A DNA stretch of 64,000 nucleotides from CAVQZC01 sp963718315 (GCA_963718315.1 CAVQZC010000003.1:200010-264009); one strand, 5' to 3'; positions 38,192-48,624 are shown, counted from the first letter of the stretch. The notes: generated from the sequence alone by a model not told the origin. A program made the numbers and translations.

Positions 38192-39287
38192 CAGGGCGAC
38201 GGCGGTCGCCGTGGGCGCTGTGATCGGCGCCCTGATCGGAGCCACCGCCGCCTACGCCGCGTTCACGAAGGCGACCACGCCGGTCGCGGCGACCTACGCC
38301 TCGTCCCACATCTTTCCCACCACCACCACGGTGCCCGCGTTCGACCTCGAGGACGCCTCCGGCGGCGGCGCCGAGGCGTTCGCCGGCAGCCCGGTGGCCT
38401 TCGGCGACGGCAACCTCTACACCGCGCTGAACAACTACCCGACCGCCTACAGCGCGACCAAGTACACCCAGTTTGCGATGAGCTCGCCGCTGCCCGGCGG
38501 GATCCCGGTCAGCAGCCTGACGCTGAACTTCGGCCTGCGCTCCGGCAAGGCCGGCGCCCAGCGGCCTGCTACTTCGCCCAGCTCTACCAGGCCAGCACGA
38601 ACACGCTGCTCTCCACCTACGGCAGTTCCGCCAGCCCGCTCGGCTGCGCCAGCTCGAACACGGTGACCACCACCGTCAACACGACGCTGACCGGGATCAC
38701 CACCAGCGACGCCGCCAACAACCTGGCGGTGCGGGTCTTCGTCTGGACGACCCCGACCGCGAAGGCGACCGTGATCGACCAGGCGACCATCAGCGGCACC
38801 ACGCCCTACGGCTCCTTCACGCTCTACCCGGTCAGCGACCACCGACGCGACCGGCACTGCGACCACCACGCCGTGGGCGCTGGCGGCAGTGGACGGCACG
38901 GCGCTGACGTCGGCCTCGAACTTCCAGACCAGCTTCAGCGCGGCCCGCTACCTGCGGCCGGTGTTCGACCCGGACATCCCCACCGGCGCCGCCATCTCCG
39001 GCGCCACGCTGAACCTCAACTACCGGCCGAACACGGCGGCCTCGACGCTCTGCTACTACGTCGCCGTCTACAACGGCGCCACGCTGCTGGCCACGCACGG
39101 CAGCTCAGCCGCGCCGCTCAACTGCGTGACCGGCACGACGTTCGCCAGCGATGTCATCTCGCTGCCCGAGGTGAACACCGCGGCGATCGCCAACGCGACC
39201 TCGGTGCGGATCTACTACCGCTCGACGGCGGCCGGCAAGGCCCAGCTGGGAGCGACCACGCTCTCGGTGTCGTACCGCCTCGCCTGA
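38166..39287 (+). CDS. Exported two-domain beta protein, SipW-substrate-like (two frame breaks)
   Basis: After a signal segment (VAVGAVIGALIGATAAYAAFT, ending in the AAFT pattern shared with SipW substrates) there are two tandem copies of a domain of about 150 residues. Each has a Cys pair around a GSSA motif (CYFAQLYQASTNTLLSTYG...GC and CYYVAVYNGATLLATHG...NC). Indels near 38562-38571 and 38834-38840 break the frame; repaired length is about 373 residues. The start overlaps the signal peptidase gene. Probably a structural partner of the TasA-like fibre proteins. Confidence 0.65.
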
Positions 39288-39332
39288 TTAGCCAGTCAGA
39301 TACCGGACGCGGCATTTGTGTAGGATCGCGCG

Positions 39333-41076
39333 ATGTCTGCCGGCAACCCTGTCGTCGACGAGCCCGTCTACGGCAGCGCTCCAGGGGAAAAAGGGCTAAA
39401 GACCGGGTCGCTGGGCCTGATCTCCAGCATCGTCATGGGGATGGCGTCGACCGCCCCTGCCTACAGCCTGGCCTCGGCGCTGGGCTTCGTGGTGGCGACG
39501 GTGGCGCTGCAGTCGCCGATCATCATGCTGCTGGCGTTCGTGCCCATGTACATGATCGCGGTCGCCTACAAGGAGCTGAACGAGGCCGAGCCGGATTGCG
39601 GCACCACGTTCACCTGGGCGACCCGGGCATTCGGCGCGAGCTGGGGCTGGATGGGCGGCTGGGGGATCTTCGCCGCCGACGTGATCGTGATGGCCAACCT
39701 GGCCCAGATCGCCGGCTCCTACGGCTTCCTGCTGGTCGGTGCCGACCACCTCGCCACCTCGAACCTGTGGGTGACCGTGGCCGGCGTTGTCTGGATCGTC
39801 GTGATGACGTACATCTCGTGGATCGGGATCGAGATCTCGGCCAAGCTGCAGTACCTGCTGCTGGGGATCGAGGTGGTGATCCTGGGGCTGCTGGCGGGCA
39901 CCGCGCTGATCAAGGTCTACACGGGCAACGGCGTTGCCGAGTCGAGCCGGATCCAGCTCTCGTGGTTCAACCCGCTCAACATCTCCTCGCCGGGCGTGTT
40001 TGCCGCCGGCATCCTGGCCGCCGTCTTCATCTACTGGGGCTGGGACACCGCGGTGGCGTGTAACGAGGAGACAGCCGACGCCAACCACACGCCGGGGCGG
40101 GCCGCCGTCATCTCGACCATCCTGCTGCTGCTGACCTACGTCATCGTCACCGTCGGCGCGCAGGCGTGGGCCGGTGCGGGCAGCCACGGCGTCGGCCTCA
40201 CCAACCCGGCCAACGCGGACGACGTGCTGAGCGTGCTGGGCACCAGCATCTTCGGCACCGGCATCGCCGGGAGCACGCTGACCAAGCTGCTGCTGTTCAT
40301 GGTCATGACCAGCTCGATGGCATCGACGCTGACGACCATCCTGCCCACCGCGCGGACGACGCTCTCGATGGCGGCGTTCAAGGCCGCTCCCAAGATCTTC
40401 GCGAAGATCCACCCCAAGTACCTGACCCCGACCTGGTCGACCTGGGGGATGGGCATCGCGTCGGTCGTGTTCTACGTGGCGCTGACCAAGGCCAGCGGCA
40501 ACGTGCTGAGCGACTCGATCGGCTCCCTGGGGCTGATGATCGCCTTCTACTACGGGCTGACGGGCTTCGCCTGCTTCTGGTTCTACCGGAGCGTGCCGCT
40601 GACGTTCGGCCAGTCGGTGTCGCGCAGGATCGTCCCGCTGATCGGCGGCATCCTGCTGCTGGTGCTGTTCGTGTACGCGTGCAGCCAGTACATCAACCCC
40701 GACTACGGATACACCTCGGTGTCCGCTGCCCGGCTTCCCCTGGTACGGCGGCAAGGTGGGCGGGGTGTTTGCGCTGGGCATCGGCGTGCTGCTGCTGGGC
40801 GTCGTCCTGATGCTGATCTGGCGGGCGATCTCACCCGCCTACTTCCGCGGCGAGACGCTGCCGCAGATGTCGTACGGCGAGCTGATCCTGGTGCCGGCCT
40901 CGGGGTCGGTCGTGCCCACGGTCGGCCTGCCCGACTCGGGTCATCAGGCGACGGTGATCGCGCCCGACCTGTCGAACCTTCCGCCCGGCTTCAGCGTCGA
41001 GGACGTCGAGCCGGCAGGCGAGCTGGACGAGGAGCAGGAGCGCGAGCTCCGCGGCGAGGACGACCCGCCGGCCTAG
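39333..41076 (+). CDS. APC-family amino acid permease (frame break near 40722-40728)
   Basis: An amino acid/polyamine/organocation transporter of about 580 residues with about 12 hydrophobic segments. Family features: SLGLISSIVMGMASTAPAYSL in TM1 and the acidic, Glu-rich segment after TM2 (NEAEPDCGTTFTWATRAFG). An indel near 40722-40728 shifts the frame before the last TM segments (FPWYGGKVGGVFALG onward). The C-terminal tail of about 75 residues is acidic and probably cytoplasmic. TAGGAT (39321-39326) ends 6 nt before the ATG. Substrate not predictable. Confidence 0.9.
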
Positions 41077-41300
41077 TCGCTGAGCTCGGCCTCTCGCTGG
41101 GCCTTGGCCTTCCGGTCGGACCACCAGCCTGCGATCAGGCCGACGACGACCAGGAACACGAAGAAGCCGAGGATCCCCCAGGCGAACAGTGCCTTCAGGA
41201 AGATCAGGGCGACGACGAAGAAGATGATGCCGGCGAGCAGGGCTCCTCCGGCGAGGCGCAGGAAGAAACCCCATCCGCGCAACGAGTTCGAATCGCTCAT
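41073..41300 (-). CDS. Small two-TM membrane protein
   Basis: A 75-residue protein with two hydrophobic helices (about 12-33 and 37-58) and a charged C-terminal tail. Unrecognised. TACAGT (41313-41308) ends 7 nt before the ATG, supporting real expression. It is convergent with the permease gene (stops overlap) and divergent from the MmpL transporter. Confidence 0.6.
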   Translation of the reverse strand: MSDSNSLRGWGFFLRLAGGALLAGIIFFVVALIFLKALFAWGILGFFVFLVVVGLIAGWWSDRKAKAQREAELSD

Positions 41301-41358
41301 GGTCGCGACTGTATAGATCGCGGCGCCGTTGCGCCAGCCGCGCTACCGTCCGACGCCG

Positions 41359-43635
41359 ATGCATCACGTGTTCGCCGTCATCGGGCGCCTTTCGGTGCGA
41401 TTCCGCTACCTGATGGTGGTGCTGTGGATCGTGGGCACCGTGGTCGCGGTGGCGCTGGGGCCGTCGATCTCCCAACAGGTCAAGACCGACACCTCGTCGT
41501 TCCTGCCCAAGAGCTCGCCCTCGATCAAGGCGGCGGCGCTGGCGGAGCCGTTCCAGGCCCAGTTCAGCCTCACCTCGCTGCTCGTCGCCGGCGGCGACGG
41601 CAAGCCGCTGACCCCGCAGCAGCAGGCGGCGATCGACCAGGCCGAGGCGGCGGTGGCGAAGGTGCCGGGCGTGCTGGACGTGCGCGACCAGGGGCTGTCG
41701 GCCGACGGCCAGGTGCGAAAGGCGCTGGTCGAGATCGACTCGTCCAAGGTCGGCGCCGACGGCGGCAAGGGAGTGGTCGACGACATCCGCTCGGCCATGG
41801 ACGGTGCCACCGGCAGCGCCGTGCCGATCCACCTGACCGGCGAGCTGGCCACGCAGGTCGACATCCAGGATGCCAACTCCAAGACGCAGCGCAACACCGA
41901 GCTGTTCTCGATCATCTTCATCATCGTGCTGCTGCTGTTCGTGTTCCGAAGCGTGGTGGCGCCGCTGATCACGCTGATCCCGGCGTTCCTGTCGCTGCTG
42001 GTCGCCCAGCCGGTGATCGCGCTGCTGGCCGAGCATGGGATCGTCGACGTCGGTTCGATCACCCAGCTGTTGCTGATCGTCATCGTGCTGGGCGCCGGTA
42101 CCGACTACGGACTGTTTCTCATCTTCCGCGTGCGCGAGGAGCTGGCCGCCGGCCGCCACTCGCACGAGGCGGTCACCTACGCGCTGACCCGTGTCGGCGA
42201 GTCGATCACGTTCTCGGCCGCCACCGTGATCGCGGCGCTGATGAGCCTGCTGCTTGCGAACCTCGGCTTCTACCGCGGGCTGGGGCCGGCGCTGGCGGTC
42301 GCCATCGCGATCATGCTGCTGGCCGGGCTGACGCTGCTGCCGGCGCTGCTTGCGATCTTCGGGCGGATTGCGTTCTGGCCGACGCGGCCCAAGGCCCACT
42401 CCGACCAGCGCGGGTGGTGGGGGCGGATCGCGTCCCGGGTCGTCGCCCGCCCTGGGCTGACGCTTGGGATCGGGCTGGTGCTGTTCGGAGGGCTGGCGCT
42501 GGTCGTGCTGACCTACACGCCGGCCGGGTTCGGCGGCGAGAGCTCGCCCGGCGGCAGCGACTCCGCCCAGGGGCAGGCGCTGGTCGACCAGCACTTCCCC
42601 GCCGCAGCATCGAATCCGACGAACGTGCTGTTCAAGCTGAAACAGCCGGCCTGGCAGGACGCGACGCAGATTGCCGACGCCCAGGCGTCACTGCAGAGCT
42701 CGGGGCTGTTCTCGGCGCTGGCGGGGCCGCTGAACCCGAACGGGACGTCGGTCTCTCCGGCGGACCTGGAGCAGTTGTACGCGAAGCTGGGGCCACCGCA
42801 GAAGCTGCCGGTGACTCCACCGCCGGGGACGACGCTGCCAAGCGCGCTGTACCAGGGGTACCGGTCGCTGGCGCAGTTCCTGTCGGCCGACGGCAAGACC
42901 CTGCAGTTCTACGCCGAGCTGAAGGCGGGCACGGCCGACTCCACGCAGGCGATGAACAAGACACCGCAGGTGCGAGATGCGGTCACGGCAGCGGCGGAGA
43001 AGGTCGGCGCCACGGACAGCGGCGTGGGCGGCCAGGCGCCGGCCAGCTATGACGTCAGCCAGACCTCATCCAGCGACCTGTTGCGGATCGTGCCGGTCGT
43101 GCTGATCATCATCGGGATCCTGCTCGCCATCATGCTGCGGAGCCTGATCGCGCCGATCTACCTGGTGCTCAGCGTACTGCTCAGCTACCTGGCCTCGCTC
43201 GGCCTTGCCATACTGGTGTTTGTCGTGATCGGCGGCGACCCCGGCCTGAACTTCGTGCTGCCGTTCCTGATGTTCGTGTTCCTGATGGCGCTGGGCGAGG
43301 ACTACAACATCCTGATCATGAGCCGGATCCGCGAGGAGGCCCACGACTTCCCGCTGAGGCCGGCCGTCGTCCGGTCGGTGTCGAGCACGGGAGGCACGAT
43401 CACCTCCGCCGGCCTGATCCTGGCCGGGACGTTCATCGTCCTCACCATCACGGCGACCGGCCAGGTGCGCGAGATCGGCCTCGGCCTGGCGGCCGGCATT
43501 CTGCTCGACACCTTCTTCGTGCGGACGCTGCTGATCCCCAGCACGGTGATCCTGCTGGGCAAGTGGAACTGGTGGCCCAGCGAGCTGCACGAGGTGCACG
43601 CCGCCGGCGGCCCTCTCAGCGTCGAAGCCGAGTAA
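41359..43635 (+). CDS. MMPL-family RND transporter
   Basis: A 758-residue MmpL/YdfJ-type exporter with the classical duplicated layout: TM1, a large extracytoplasmic loop, five clustered TMs, then a second TM/loop/TM set. Proton-relay motifs appear in both halves (GAGTDYGLFLIFRVREE and GEDYNILIMSRIREE). Related proteins export lipids or siderophores in mycobacteria. The frame is uninterrupted across 2.3 kb. ATG 41359 with TACCGT at 41344-41349. Substrate unknown; no lipid-synthesis partner is adjacent. Confidence 0.92.
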   Translation: MHHVFAVIGRLSVRFRYLMVVLWIVGTVVAVALGPSISQQVKTDTSSFLPKSSPSIKAAALAEPFQAQFSLTSLLVAGGDGKPLTPQQQAAIDQAEAAVAKVPGVLDVRDQGLSADGQVRKALVEIDSSKVGADGGKGVVDDIRSAMDGATGSAVPIHLTGELATQVDIQDANSKTQRNTELFSIIFIIVLLLFVFRSVVAPLITLIPAFLSLLVAQPVIALLAEHGIVDVGSITQLLLIVIVLGAGTDYGLFLIFRVREELAAGRHSHEAVTYALTRVGESITFSAATVIAALMSLLLANLGFYRGLGPALAVAIAIMLLAGLTLLPALLAIFGRIAFWPTRPKAHSDQRGWWGRIASRVVARPGLTLGIGLVLFGGLALVVLTYTPAGFGGESSPGGSDSAQGQALVDQHFPAAASNPTNVLFKLKQPAWQDATQIADAQASLQSSGLFSALAGPLNPNGTSVSPADLEQLYAKLGPPQKLPVTPPPGTTLPSALYQGYRSLAQFLSADGKTLQFYAELKAGTADSTQAMNKTPQVRDAVTAAAEKVGATDSGVGGQAPASYDVSQTSSSDLLRIVPVVLIIIGILLAIMLRSLIAPIYLVLSVLLSYLASLGLAILVFVVIGGDPGLNFVLPFLMFVFLMALGEDYNILIMSRIREEAHDFPLRPAVVRSVSSTGGTITSAGLILAGTFIVLTITATGQVREIGLGLAAGILLDTFFVRTLLIPSTVILLGKWNWWPSELHEVHAAGGPLSVEAE

Positions 43636-43671
43636 GACCGGTCACGGCGCGATGCCGATAGCATGGCCGCC

Positions 43672-44439
43672 ATGGCGGCCATCGTCGAGCGAACCGCGGT
43701 TCGTGCCGGCGAGACCGTGCGCGGGCACATCGAGGGCGGCGCGGGCACCAAGGTGGTGCTGCTGCGGCTCGAGACCAGCCCGGCCGGCACCGCTGCGACG
43801 CGGCTCACGCCGGGGGAGGCAAACGGAGAAGGCGACTTCGCCCTGGAGGTGCCGGCGACCGCCGTGCCGACGGCCCACGGGCGGAAGTGCGCGATCGAGT
43901 ACGTCGTGCGGACGGTGCCGGATGGGCGCAACGCGTCGAGGGATCTGACCAGCGTCCAGGTAACGGGCAGGCTGGAGGCGGGTCGGCTGCAGGAGTCCGC
44001 TCCCTTCGCAGATCGGATGATCGCCCGGTACGAGGCCCGTCGCTTCCACATCGAGCTGGCGGAGGTGGACGTGCAGGGCGGCGGCCAGCTTGCGGGTCGG
44101 GTGCACCTGAACCCCGGCAAAACGGTGGCCCAGGGCGTGGTGGTCACCTGCCGTTGCCTGGAGGCGTGGCGCACGAACGGGCGGAGCATCGTGCACAACC
44201 GACGCCAGCCGGCGCTGTGGCGCCTGGAGACCATCTGGAGCGAGTCGGTGCCCCTCGACTGGCGCGACGGCGAGACCTGGAGCGGGTTCCGGGTGCCGGT
44301 GCCGGACGCGCTGCCCCCGGCAGTCGAGGCCCGTTCGATCGCCTGGCGATACGAGGTTGAGGCGCGCGTGCGGACGCGGTTGGGCCTGTCGGACACGGCC
44401 GTGGCCACGCCGATCGGGTTCGAGGTCGTCGCCAGATGA
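43672..44439 (+). CDS. Arrestin-fold-like hypothetical protein
   Basis: A 255-residue all-beta protein with two similar halves, each opening with AGETVRGHIEG or GQLAGRVHLNPG style strands, as in arrestin or SpoOM-like immunoglobulin sandwiches. Function unknown. Two ATGs are possible (43663, 43672). TAGCAT (43659-43664) overlaps the first and ends 7 nt before the second, so 43672 is chosen. It is the last gene before tRNA-Thr. Confidence 0.6.
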   Translation: MAAIVERTAVRAGETVRGHIEGGAGTKVVLLRLETSPAGTAATRLTPGEANGEGDFALEVPATAVPTAHGRKCAIEYVVRTVPDGRNASRDLTSVQVTGRLEAGRLQESAPFADRMIARYEARRFHIELAEVDVQGGGQLAGRVHLNPGKTVAQGVVVTCRCLEAWRTNGRSIVHNRRQPALWRLETIWSESVPLDWRDGETWSGFRVPVPDALPPAVEARSIAWRYEVEARVRTRLGLSDTAVATPIGFEVVAR

Positions 44440-44542
44440 GGCCCTCCCTGGCGGGGGACGCCGGCGGCTGCGAGGCCGGGTAAGATGGCGGGGTGCCGCC
44501 CGGCCAGCAGGCCGCGGCGGTGCGGCGCCCTCGGGCGCGCCC

Positions 44543-44615
<73 letters not shown>

Positions 44616-44669
44616 TCATCGATTGGGTTCGTTTCGCAAAAGACAGGCGCCTGAGCGAGCAAGGCAACG

Positions 44670-45260
44670 CTATTGCCCTTGTAGGCAATGAATCGTCGTC
44701 GCGTTGTCTGCTTCTGGCGTAAGCTCGGCCCAGTAGCGTTGGAGGTTCCGCAGGTGCGTTGTCTCGTAACGGCTGAGACTCCCAAGACCGTTGCCATTGA
44801 CGACATCACGGAGGAATGCGCGCCCCATTGAGATGCCCACCTCCTGGATCTCCTCACGAGCAAGGAGGGCCGCCACGACACCCTCCCTACGGTCGTCCTC
44901 CGAGTAGTAGGGGATGCCATCCATCCGAGACAGCGTGGGTGTGATGGGCTTCATTTCGGACTGCCCGTCGTCCTCGATGTCCTGCAGTAGACGGTAGGCG
45001 TAGAGCTCCTCCTCAACGCGTTCGCAGCGCCGCAGGCGCCAGAAGCAGGAGGCGATCCGTTCCACCAGCTGCTCCTCGAACGCGCCTTCCGGCTTGAGGT
45101 CATCGCGGACCTGCTGGTACAGCGCTTGTAGCCCGTCTGTGTTCTCGCCTGGCAAGACGATCGTCTTAGATGTGAGGCCGTGCTGAAGCGCGTTCAGTCG
45201 GGAACGTGCCTTTCGGCTTCGGTCCGGGCCAGTTGAGCGCTCGCCGCTGTAGCGGCTCAC
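44670..45260 (-). CDS. Conserved orphan hypothetical protein (island)
   Basis: A 196-residue soluble protein beginning GERSTGPDRSRKARSRLNALQHGLTS. This NA(L/R)xHGL-type N-terminus is common to an unassigned family often found beside mobile elements. The rest is helical and charged (CFWRLRRCERVEEELYAYRLL). GTG start at 45260. First gene after tRNA-Thr. No function can be assigned. Confidence 0.6.
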   Translation of the reverse strand: MSRYSGERSTGPDRSRKARSRLNALQHGLTSKTIVLPGENTDGLQALYQQVRDDLKPEGAFEEQLVERIASCFWRLRRCERVEEELYAYRLLQDIEDDGQSEMKPITPTLSRMDGIPYYSEDDRREGVVAALLAREEIQEVGISMGRAFLRDVVNGNGLGSLSRYETTHLRNLQRYWAELTPEADNATTIHCLQGQ

Positions 45261-45441
45261 CGACTACGTGGTCGCCGTGCAGGTTCTTGGAGTGCCCCAA
45301 GGCCGACATGAGTAGACCGGCCAGCTAGGCCGACCCATCGGGCAACCGCCACGCTGATCGAGCGCCAAGCTTTGCTGCCTTCGCCACCGCGGCTTACTCG
45401 CGGGCATGCCGACACCGACCCCAGCAATCCAAGGCTCCAGA
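45261..45441. other. Short gene-free stretch in the island
   Basis: No convincing coding frame, RNA or repeat seen between the two hypothetical genes. Confidence 0.4.
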
Positions 45442-46141
45442 TCAGCTGGCACGAACGGCGGCGTTGACGCGCGGGATCGTTCCGCGCCTAGGGCTCCGGC
45501 CACCACGTGTGATCATCGCCAACGGCGACCTGGATGCCGGCGTCGAACAAAGGGCCATGGACGCGCGCCACACGGTTTGGTTCGAGCCAGAGCAGGACGG
45601 CCGGGCGACGATGATGAGGCTCGACCACGTGCCCCGGCTCGCTGAGCGAGCCGTCGGGGGCTCGCTCAGCGACCGAACCGTGGCAATCAGGCCTGGAGCG
45701 CGCTCGCTCTGGTGGCCGTCCAGCATCAGCCGCACGCCGCCTTCCAGCTCGACGACCAGTCGGCCATCGGGATCCCAGAAGGCGTCGGCGACGAAGGGTT
45801 CTGGGATGCTGAACCGCAGCGGATGCTGGAACGGGCCGTTAAGCACAAACGCGATGTCGTCATCACGGAATCCCCGCGCGGCCGGGTCCGAGACCGATAG
45901 GCGGCCTCGCATCAAGGAAGGTTCGCGGAACCTCAGCCAGATGCCCGTCCAGTTCGGTCTGCTCCATGCCGGGGAGTGAGATCCACAGGGACTGATCCTG
46001 ACCCTCGAGATCTGCGATTGCGGCACGCGCCTCCGGGAATGAGAGGCGTTCCTCGATGTCCATCTCCGGCGGCTCGGGATCATGTCGATCTTGTGGTGCG
46101 GGGTTCGTGGTCTGTTCGGATTTTTCGGGCTTGGTAGCCAT
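45442..46141 (-). CDS. Hypothetical protein, probably frameshifted near 45.9 kb
   Basis: ATG 46141 has Shine-Dalgarno AGGAG. The first frame gives an acidic protein (PEMDIEERLSFPEARAAIADL) to about residue 80. The protein-like sequence then continues in another frame (SDPAARGFRDDDIAFVLNG...GGVRLMLDGHQSERAPG), so one indel near 45.9 kb is likely. Sequence after SLSEPPTAR no longer looks coding and the true end is uncertain. Family unknown; codon use is less GC-extreme than the core genes. Confidence 0.45.
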
Positions 46142-46370
46142 GGGTGATCTCCTGGGTTCGGTGCGGAGGCCTGTGCCTCCGGGGCGGCCATACGCTGCCC
46201 ATCCACTACGTGTTCGCGGGCGCGGATCATGTAGTTGATCGGCGAACTGTGGTGGTGACCAATCCGACGCGACGGAGAGGGAGCGAGGTCAGGACGAGAC
46301 CGTCAGCCGGCGTGGCGCGATGCGCCGCCCCCGACCACCAGGTGGCACTCGGCGCCTGCGTACGGCCGTG

Positions 46371-47165
46371 TCAGGTACCCGGGGAGGAGTGTCGGGATGA
46401 GCCGGAGCACCCGAGCAGTCCCGCTCTGGCCTGCTGGATGCGTTGGGCTGCTGGCGTGCGCTCGACCGGGTCGAACTCATCGAAGACGTGCCCGTACACG
46501 TTCAGCGTCATGGTTGGACTGTGTCCAGCCTGGCGCGCAACCTCCAGAATGCTCCGCCCCTCTGCGATGAGAAGGCTCACGAAGGAATGGCGCAGATCGT
46601 ATGGTCTAACCCCAATCAGCCCGGCTGCATTGGCGCAGGGACCAAACACGCGCCGGCGCCAGTTCCGCCACATGTGCTCAGACCACGGGCGGCCTTGAGC
46701 CGTGGCGAAGATCAACCCATGGACTCGGTGCGCCGGCAGTGCAGTGCGAAACGAGGTGATGTCCTCGACCAGGGGATCGAGCAGGGGAACGGTCCGGACC
46801 CTCCCGGTCTTTGTCTCTTTCAGCTCGCCCAGCGACACGCAGGAGTCGATCAGTAGTCGCCGGGCACCGACGGACTCCCAGTGAAGCGCCAACGCCTCGC
46901 CTGGTCGAAGACCGCAGTATCCGAGCAGGCACACCAGGAGGGCATCCTGGGATTGCTCATTCGTGATGAGCCGGGCACGCATCTCCTCGATCTTCTCCGG
47001 GGGGAGGGGGCGGACCGCCCGCTTTCGACGCGACGGAGGCTTGCGGACGTAGCGAGCGGGGTTCGCCGCCAGGTACTGCCACTCCACGGCGCGCTGGAGG
47101 ACACCTTGCACCATGATCAAGCACCGTTTCACCGATTCGACCCCGACCCCACACCCCTCAAGCCG
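46371..47165 (-). pseudogene. Tyrosine recombinase (phage-type integrase), N-terminally truncated
   Basis: The catalytic domain of a site-specific tyrosine recombinase is intact: first Arg in GYCGLRPGEALAL, HxxR region in YDLRHSFVSLLIAEG, late His in ARQAGHSPTM and nucleophile Tyr in LNVYGHV. The N-terminal SAM-like and arm-binding domains (about 100-130 residues) are missing. Similarity begins at GVGVESVKRCLIMVQGVLQ, and the frame upstream has no usable start codon. It points toward tRNA-Thr about 1.8 kb away. Probably an inactivated integrase of a decayed island. Confidence 0.8.
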
Positions 47166-47220
47166 CTGGGGGGGTAAAGGGAATGCAGGAAGTCGGACAT
47201 CGGAGCCTGCGAGGGTGCCG

Positions 47221-47244
47221 TGACGCTGACAGACTGATGCGTCA
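47221..47244. repeat. Inverted repeat between integrase remnant and marR
   Basis: TGACGC (47221-47226) and GCGTCA (47239-47244) form a 6-bp inverted repeat around 12 nt, just past the marR stop. It may be a weak terminator or part of the integrase junction. Confidence 0.3.
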
Positions 47245-47258
47245 GGTGGGTCGTGGTG

Positions 47259-47738
47259 TTAGCCGCGGATGCGGCCGGGGCGGAGTGGGCGGGCGTGGGT
47301 GCTGATCTTGTCGAGGGCGCGGGTGACGGCCGCGATGTCGGTGTCGGTGAGGTGGCTTGAGAAGTGTCGTTCGATGCCGTCGCGGTGGTAGCGGCGAGCG
47401 TTTTGCATCGTCTGGGTGCCTTGGTCGGTGATGGTGACGAGGATCGAGCGGCGGTCGTTGGGGCGGGGGACGCGGCGGACGAGGTCGGCGTCTTCCATGC
47501 GGTCGATGACGCGGGTGAAGCCGCTTTTGCTGTACAGGATCTGGTCGGCGAGCTCGTTCATGGGGATGCCGTCTGGCGATTCCTCGAGGTGGACGAGGAC
47601 GTCGTACCAGCGCTGTGAGATGCCGGCGGTGGCCTGGAGCTCGGTGTCGAGCACGTCCAGCAGTGCGAGCGCGCTTTCTATGTATAGGCGCCAGCAGCGG
47701 AGCCGTTCGGGCGAGGGGCTTGACAGGGATTGTTCCAT
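47259..47738 (-). CDS. MarR-family transcriptional regulator
   Basis: A 159-residue winged-helix MarR protein: dimerisation helices at both ends, recognition region MNELADQILYSKSGFTRVIDRMEDADLVRR and wing RPNDRRSILVTITDQG. ATG 47738 has Shine-Dalgarno GAGGAGG. It is divergent from a cupin-led cluster with 75 bp between them and probably represses that cluster until a phenolic or oxidative ligand binds. Confidence 0.92.
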   Translation of the reverse strand: MEQSLSSPSPERLRCWRLYIESALALLDVLDTELQATAGISQRWYDVLVHLEESPDGIPMNELADQILYSKSGFTRVIDRMEDADLVRRVPRPNDRRSILVTITDQGTQTMQNARRYHRDGIERHFSSHLTDTDIAAVTRALDKISTHARPLRPGRIRG

Positions 47739-47780
47739 ATGAGATAGTCCTCCTCGCAACAGTTGATCTAGGGATTGTTG
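47727..47780. promoter_or_regulatory. marR-cupin intergenic operator candidates
   Basis: GGGATTGTT occurs twice in direct orientation (47727-47735 and 47771-47779). CAACA (47757-47761) and TGTTG (47776-47780) form an inverted repeat around 14 nt. These are the best candidates for MarR binding. Confidence 0.4.
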
Positions 47781-47813
47781 TGGATCATACCAACGAGCGG
47801 AAGGGAGTGACAG

Positions 47814-48326
47814 ATGTCCACCATCACCGCGGAGCGAGCACAGGCCGGCTACGCGCTCGCTCACGATGAGGGCGAGGCGTTCTGGCTGTTGGGGATGCTG
47901 CAGACGATCAAGATCGGCCGCGACGATACGGCCGGCGCATACGGCATGGCCGAGATCGTGGTGCCGGAGGGCATCGGCTCGCCCTGGCACGTCCATCCCG
48001 AAGAGGACGAGTGGTTCTACGTGCTTGAGGGCTCGATGACGTTCTGGGTCGCCGACACCTGCCTGTCGCTGAAGGCCGGGTCGTTCGCGTTCGGCCCCAA
48101 GGGCGTGCCCCACACCTTCTACGCCGACGCAGGCGGGGTCAGGGCGCTGGCTGGGTTCGCACCGATGCAGTTCGAAGGATTCCAGCGAGAAGCCGGCGAG
48201 CCCGCCCTCGAGCGCGTGCTGCCACCGCCGATGGAGGGCCACCCCGACATGGCGCGACTCGCCTCGATCGCAAAGCGAAACGGCTTCGAGATCCTCGGCC
48301 CCCCGGGCCCGCCACCCGGCCACTAG
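47814..48326 (+). CDS. Cupin-domain protein (quercetinase-like)
   Basis: A 170-residue single-cupin protein. Metal ligands fit PWHVHPEEDEWFYVLEG (two His and Glu of motif 1) and the His of GPKGVPHTFY (motif 2). Related proteins include quercetin 2,3-dioxygenase-like enzymes and binding proteins. ATG 47814 has Shine-Dalgarno AAGGGAG. It heads an apparent operon with CDGSH, sulfotransferase and SnoaL-like genes under the MarR regulator. Confidence 0.85.
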   Translation: MSTITAERAQAGYALAHDEGEAFWLLGMLQTIKIGRDDTAGAYGMAEIVVPEGIGSPWHVHPEEDEWFYVLEGSMTFWVADTCLSLKAGSFAFGPKGVPHTFYADAGGVRALAGFAPMQFEGFQREAGEPALERVLPPPMEGHPDMARLASIAKRNGFEILGPPGPPPGH

Positions 48327-48397
48327 CCCTACCACCAGGAGACGTGCGCCCGCTCACACGGGCGGGCGCACACCCCACGCTCCAGTCAGGAGGAACC

Positions 48398-48624
48398 GTG
48401 CCCACGTCACGATCACCCCAACCGACAACGGCCCCTACCTGATCGAGGGCCCGATTCGGGTCGTCGATGCCGGCGGAACCGAGTACGACGTCCCCGAGCA
48501 GACGACGATCTTCCTCTGCCGCTGCGGCGGCTCCGCGACAAAGCCGTTCTGCGATGGAACCCACGAGACGACGAGCTTTGCAGCAGCCAACCGAGCCGCG
48601 CACCGAGAAGGAGCTCGACTGTGA
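48398..48624 (+). CDS. CDGSH iron-sulfur domain protein (frame break near 48402)
   Basis: A small protein of about 75 residues with CRCGGSATKPFCDGTH, the complete C-x-C-x2-S-x3-P-x-C-D-G-x-H signature that binds a redox-active 2Fe-2S cluster (mitoNEET type). GTG 48398 with AGGAGG upstream fits the start, but the frame shifts at the CCC run 48401-48403 (one C short). It overlaps the sulfotransferase start by GTGA. A redox or electron-transfer partner for the neighbouring enzymes is plausible. Too short and broken to be found by simple frame search. Confidence 0.8.
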
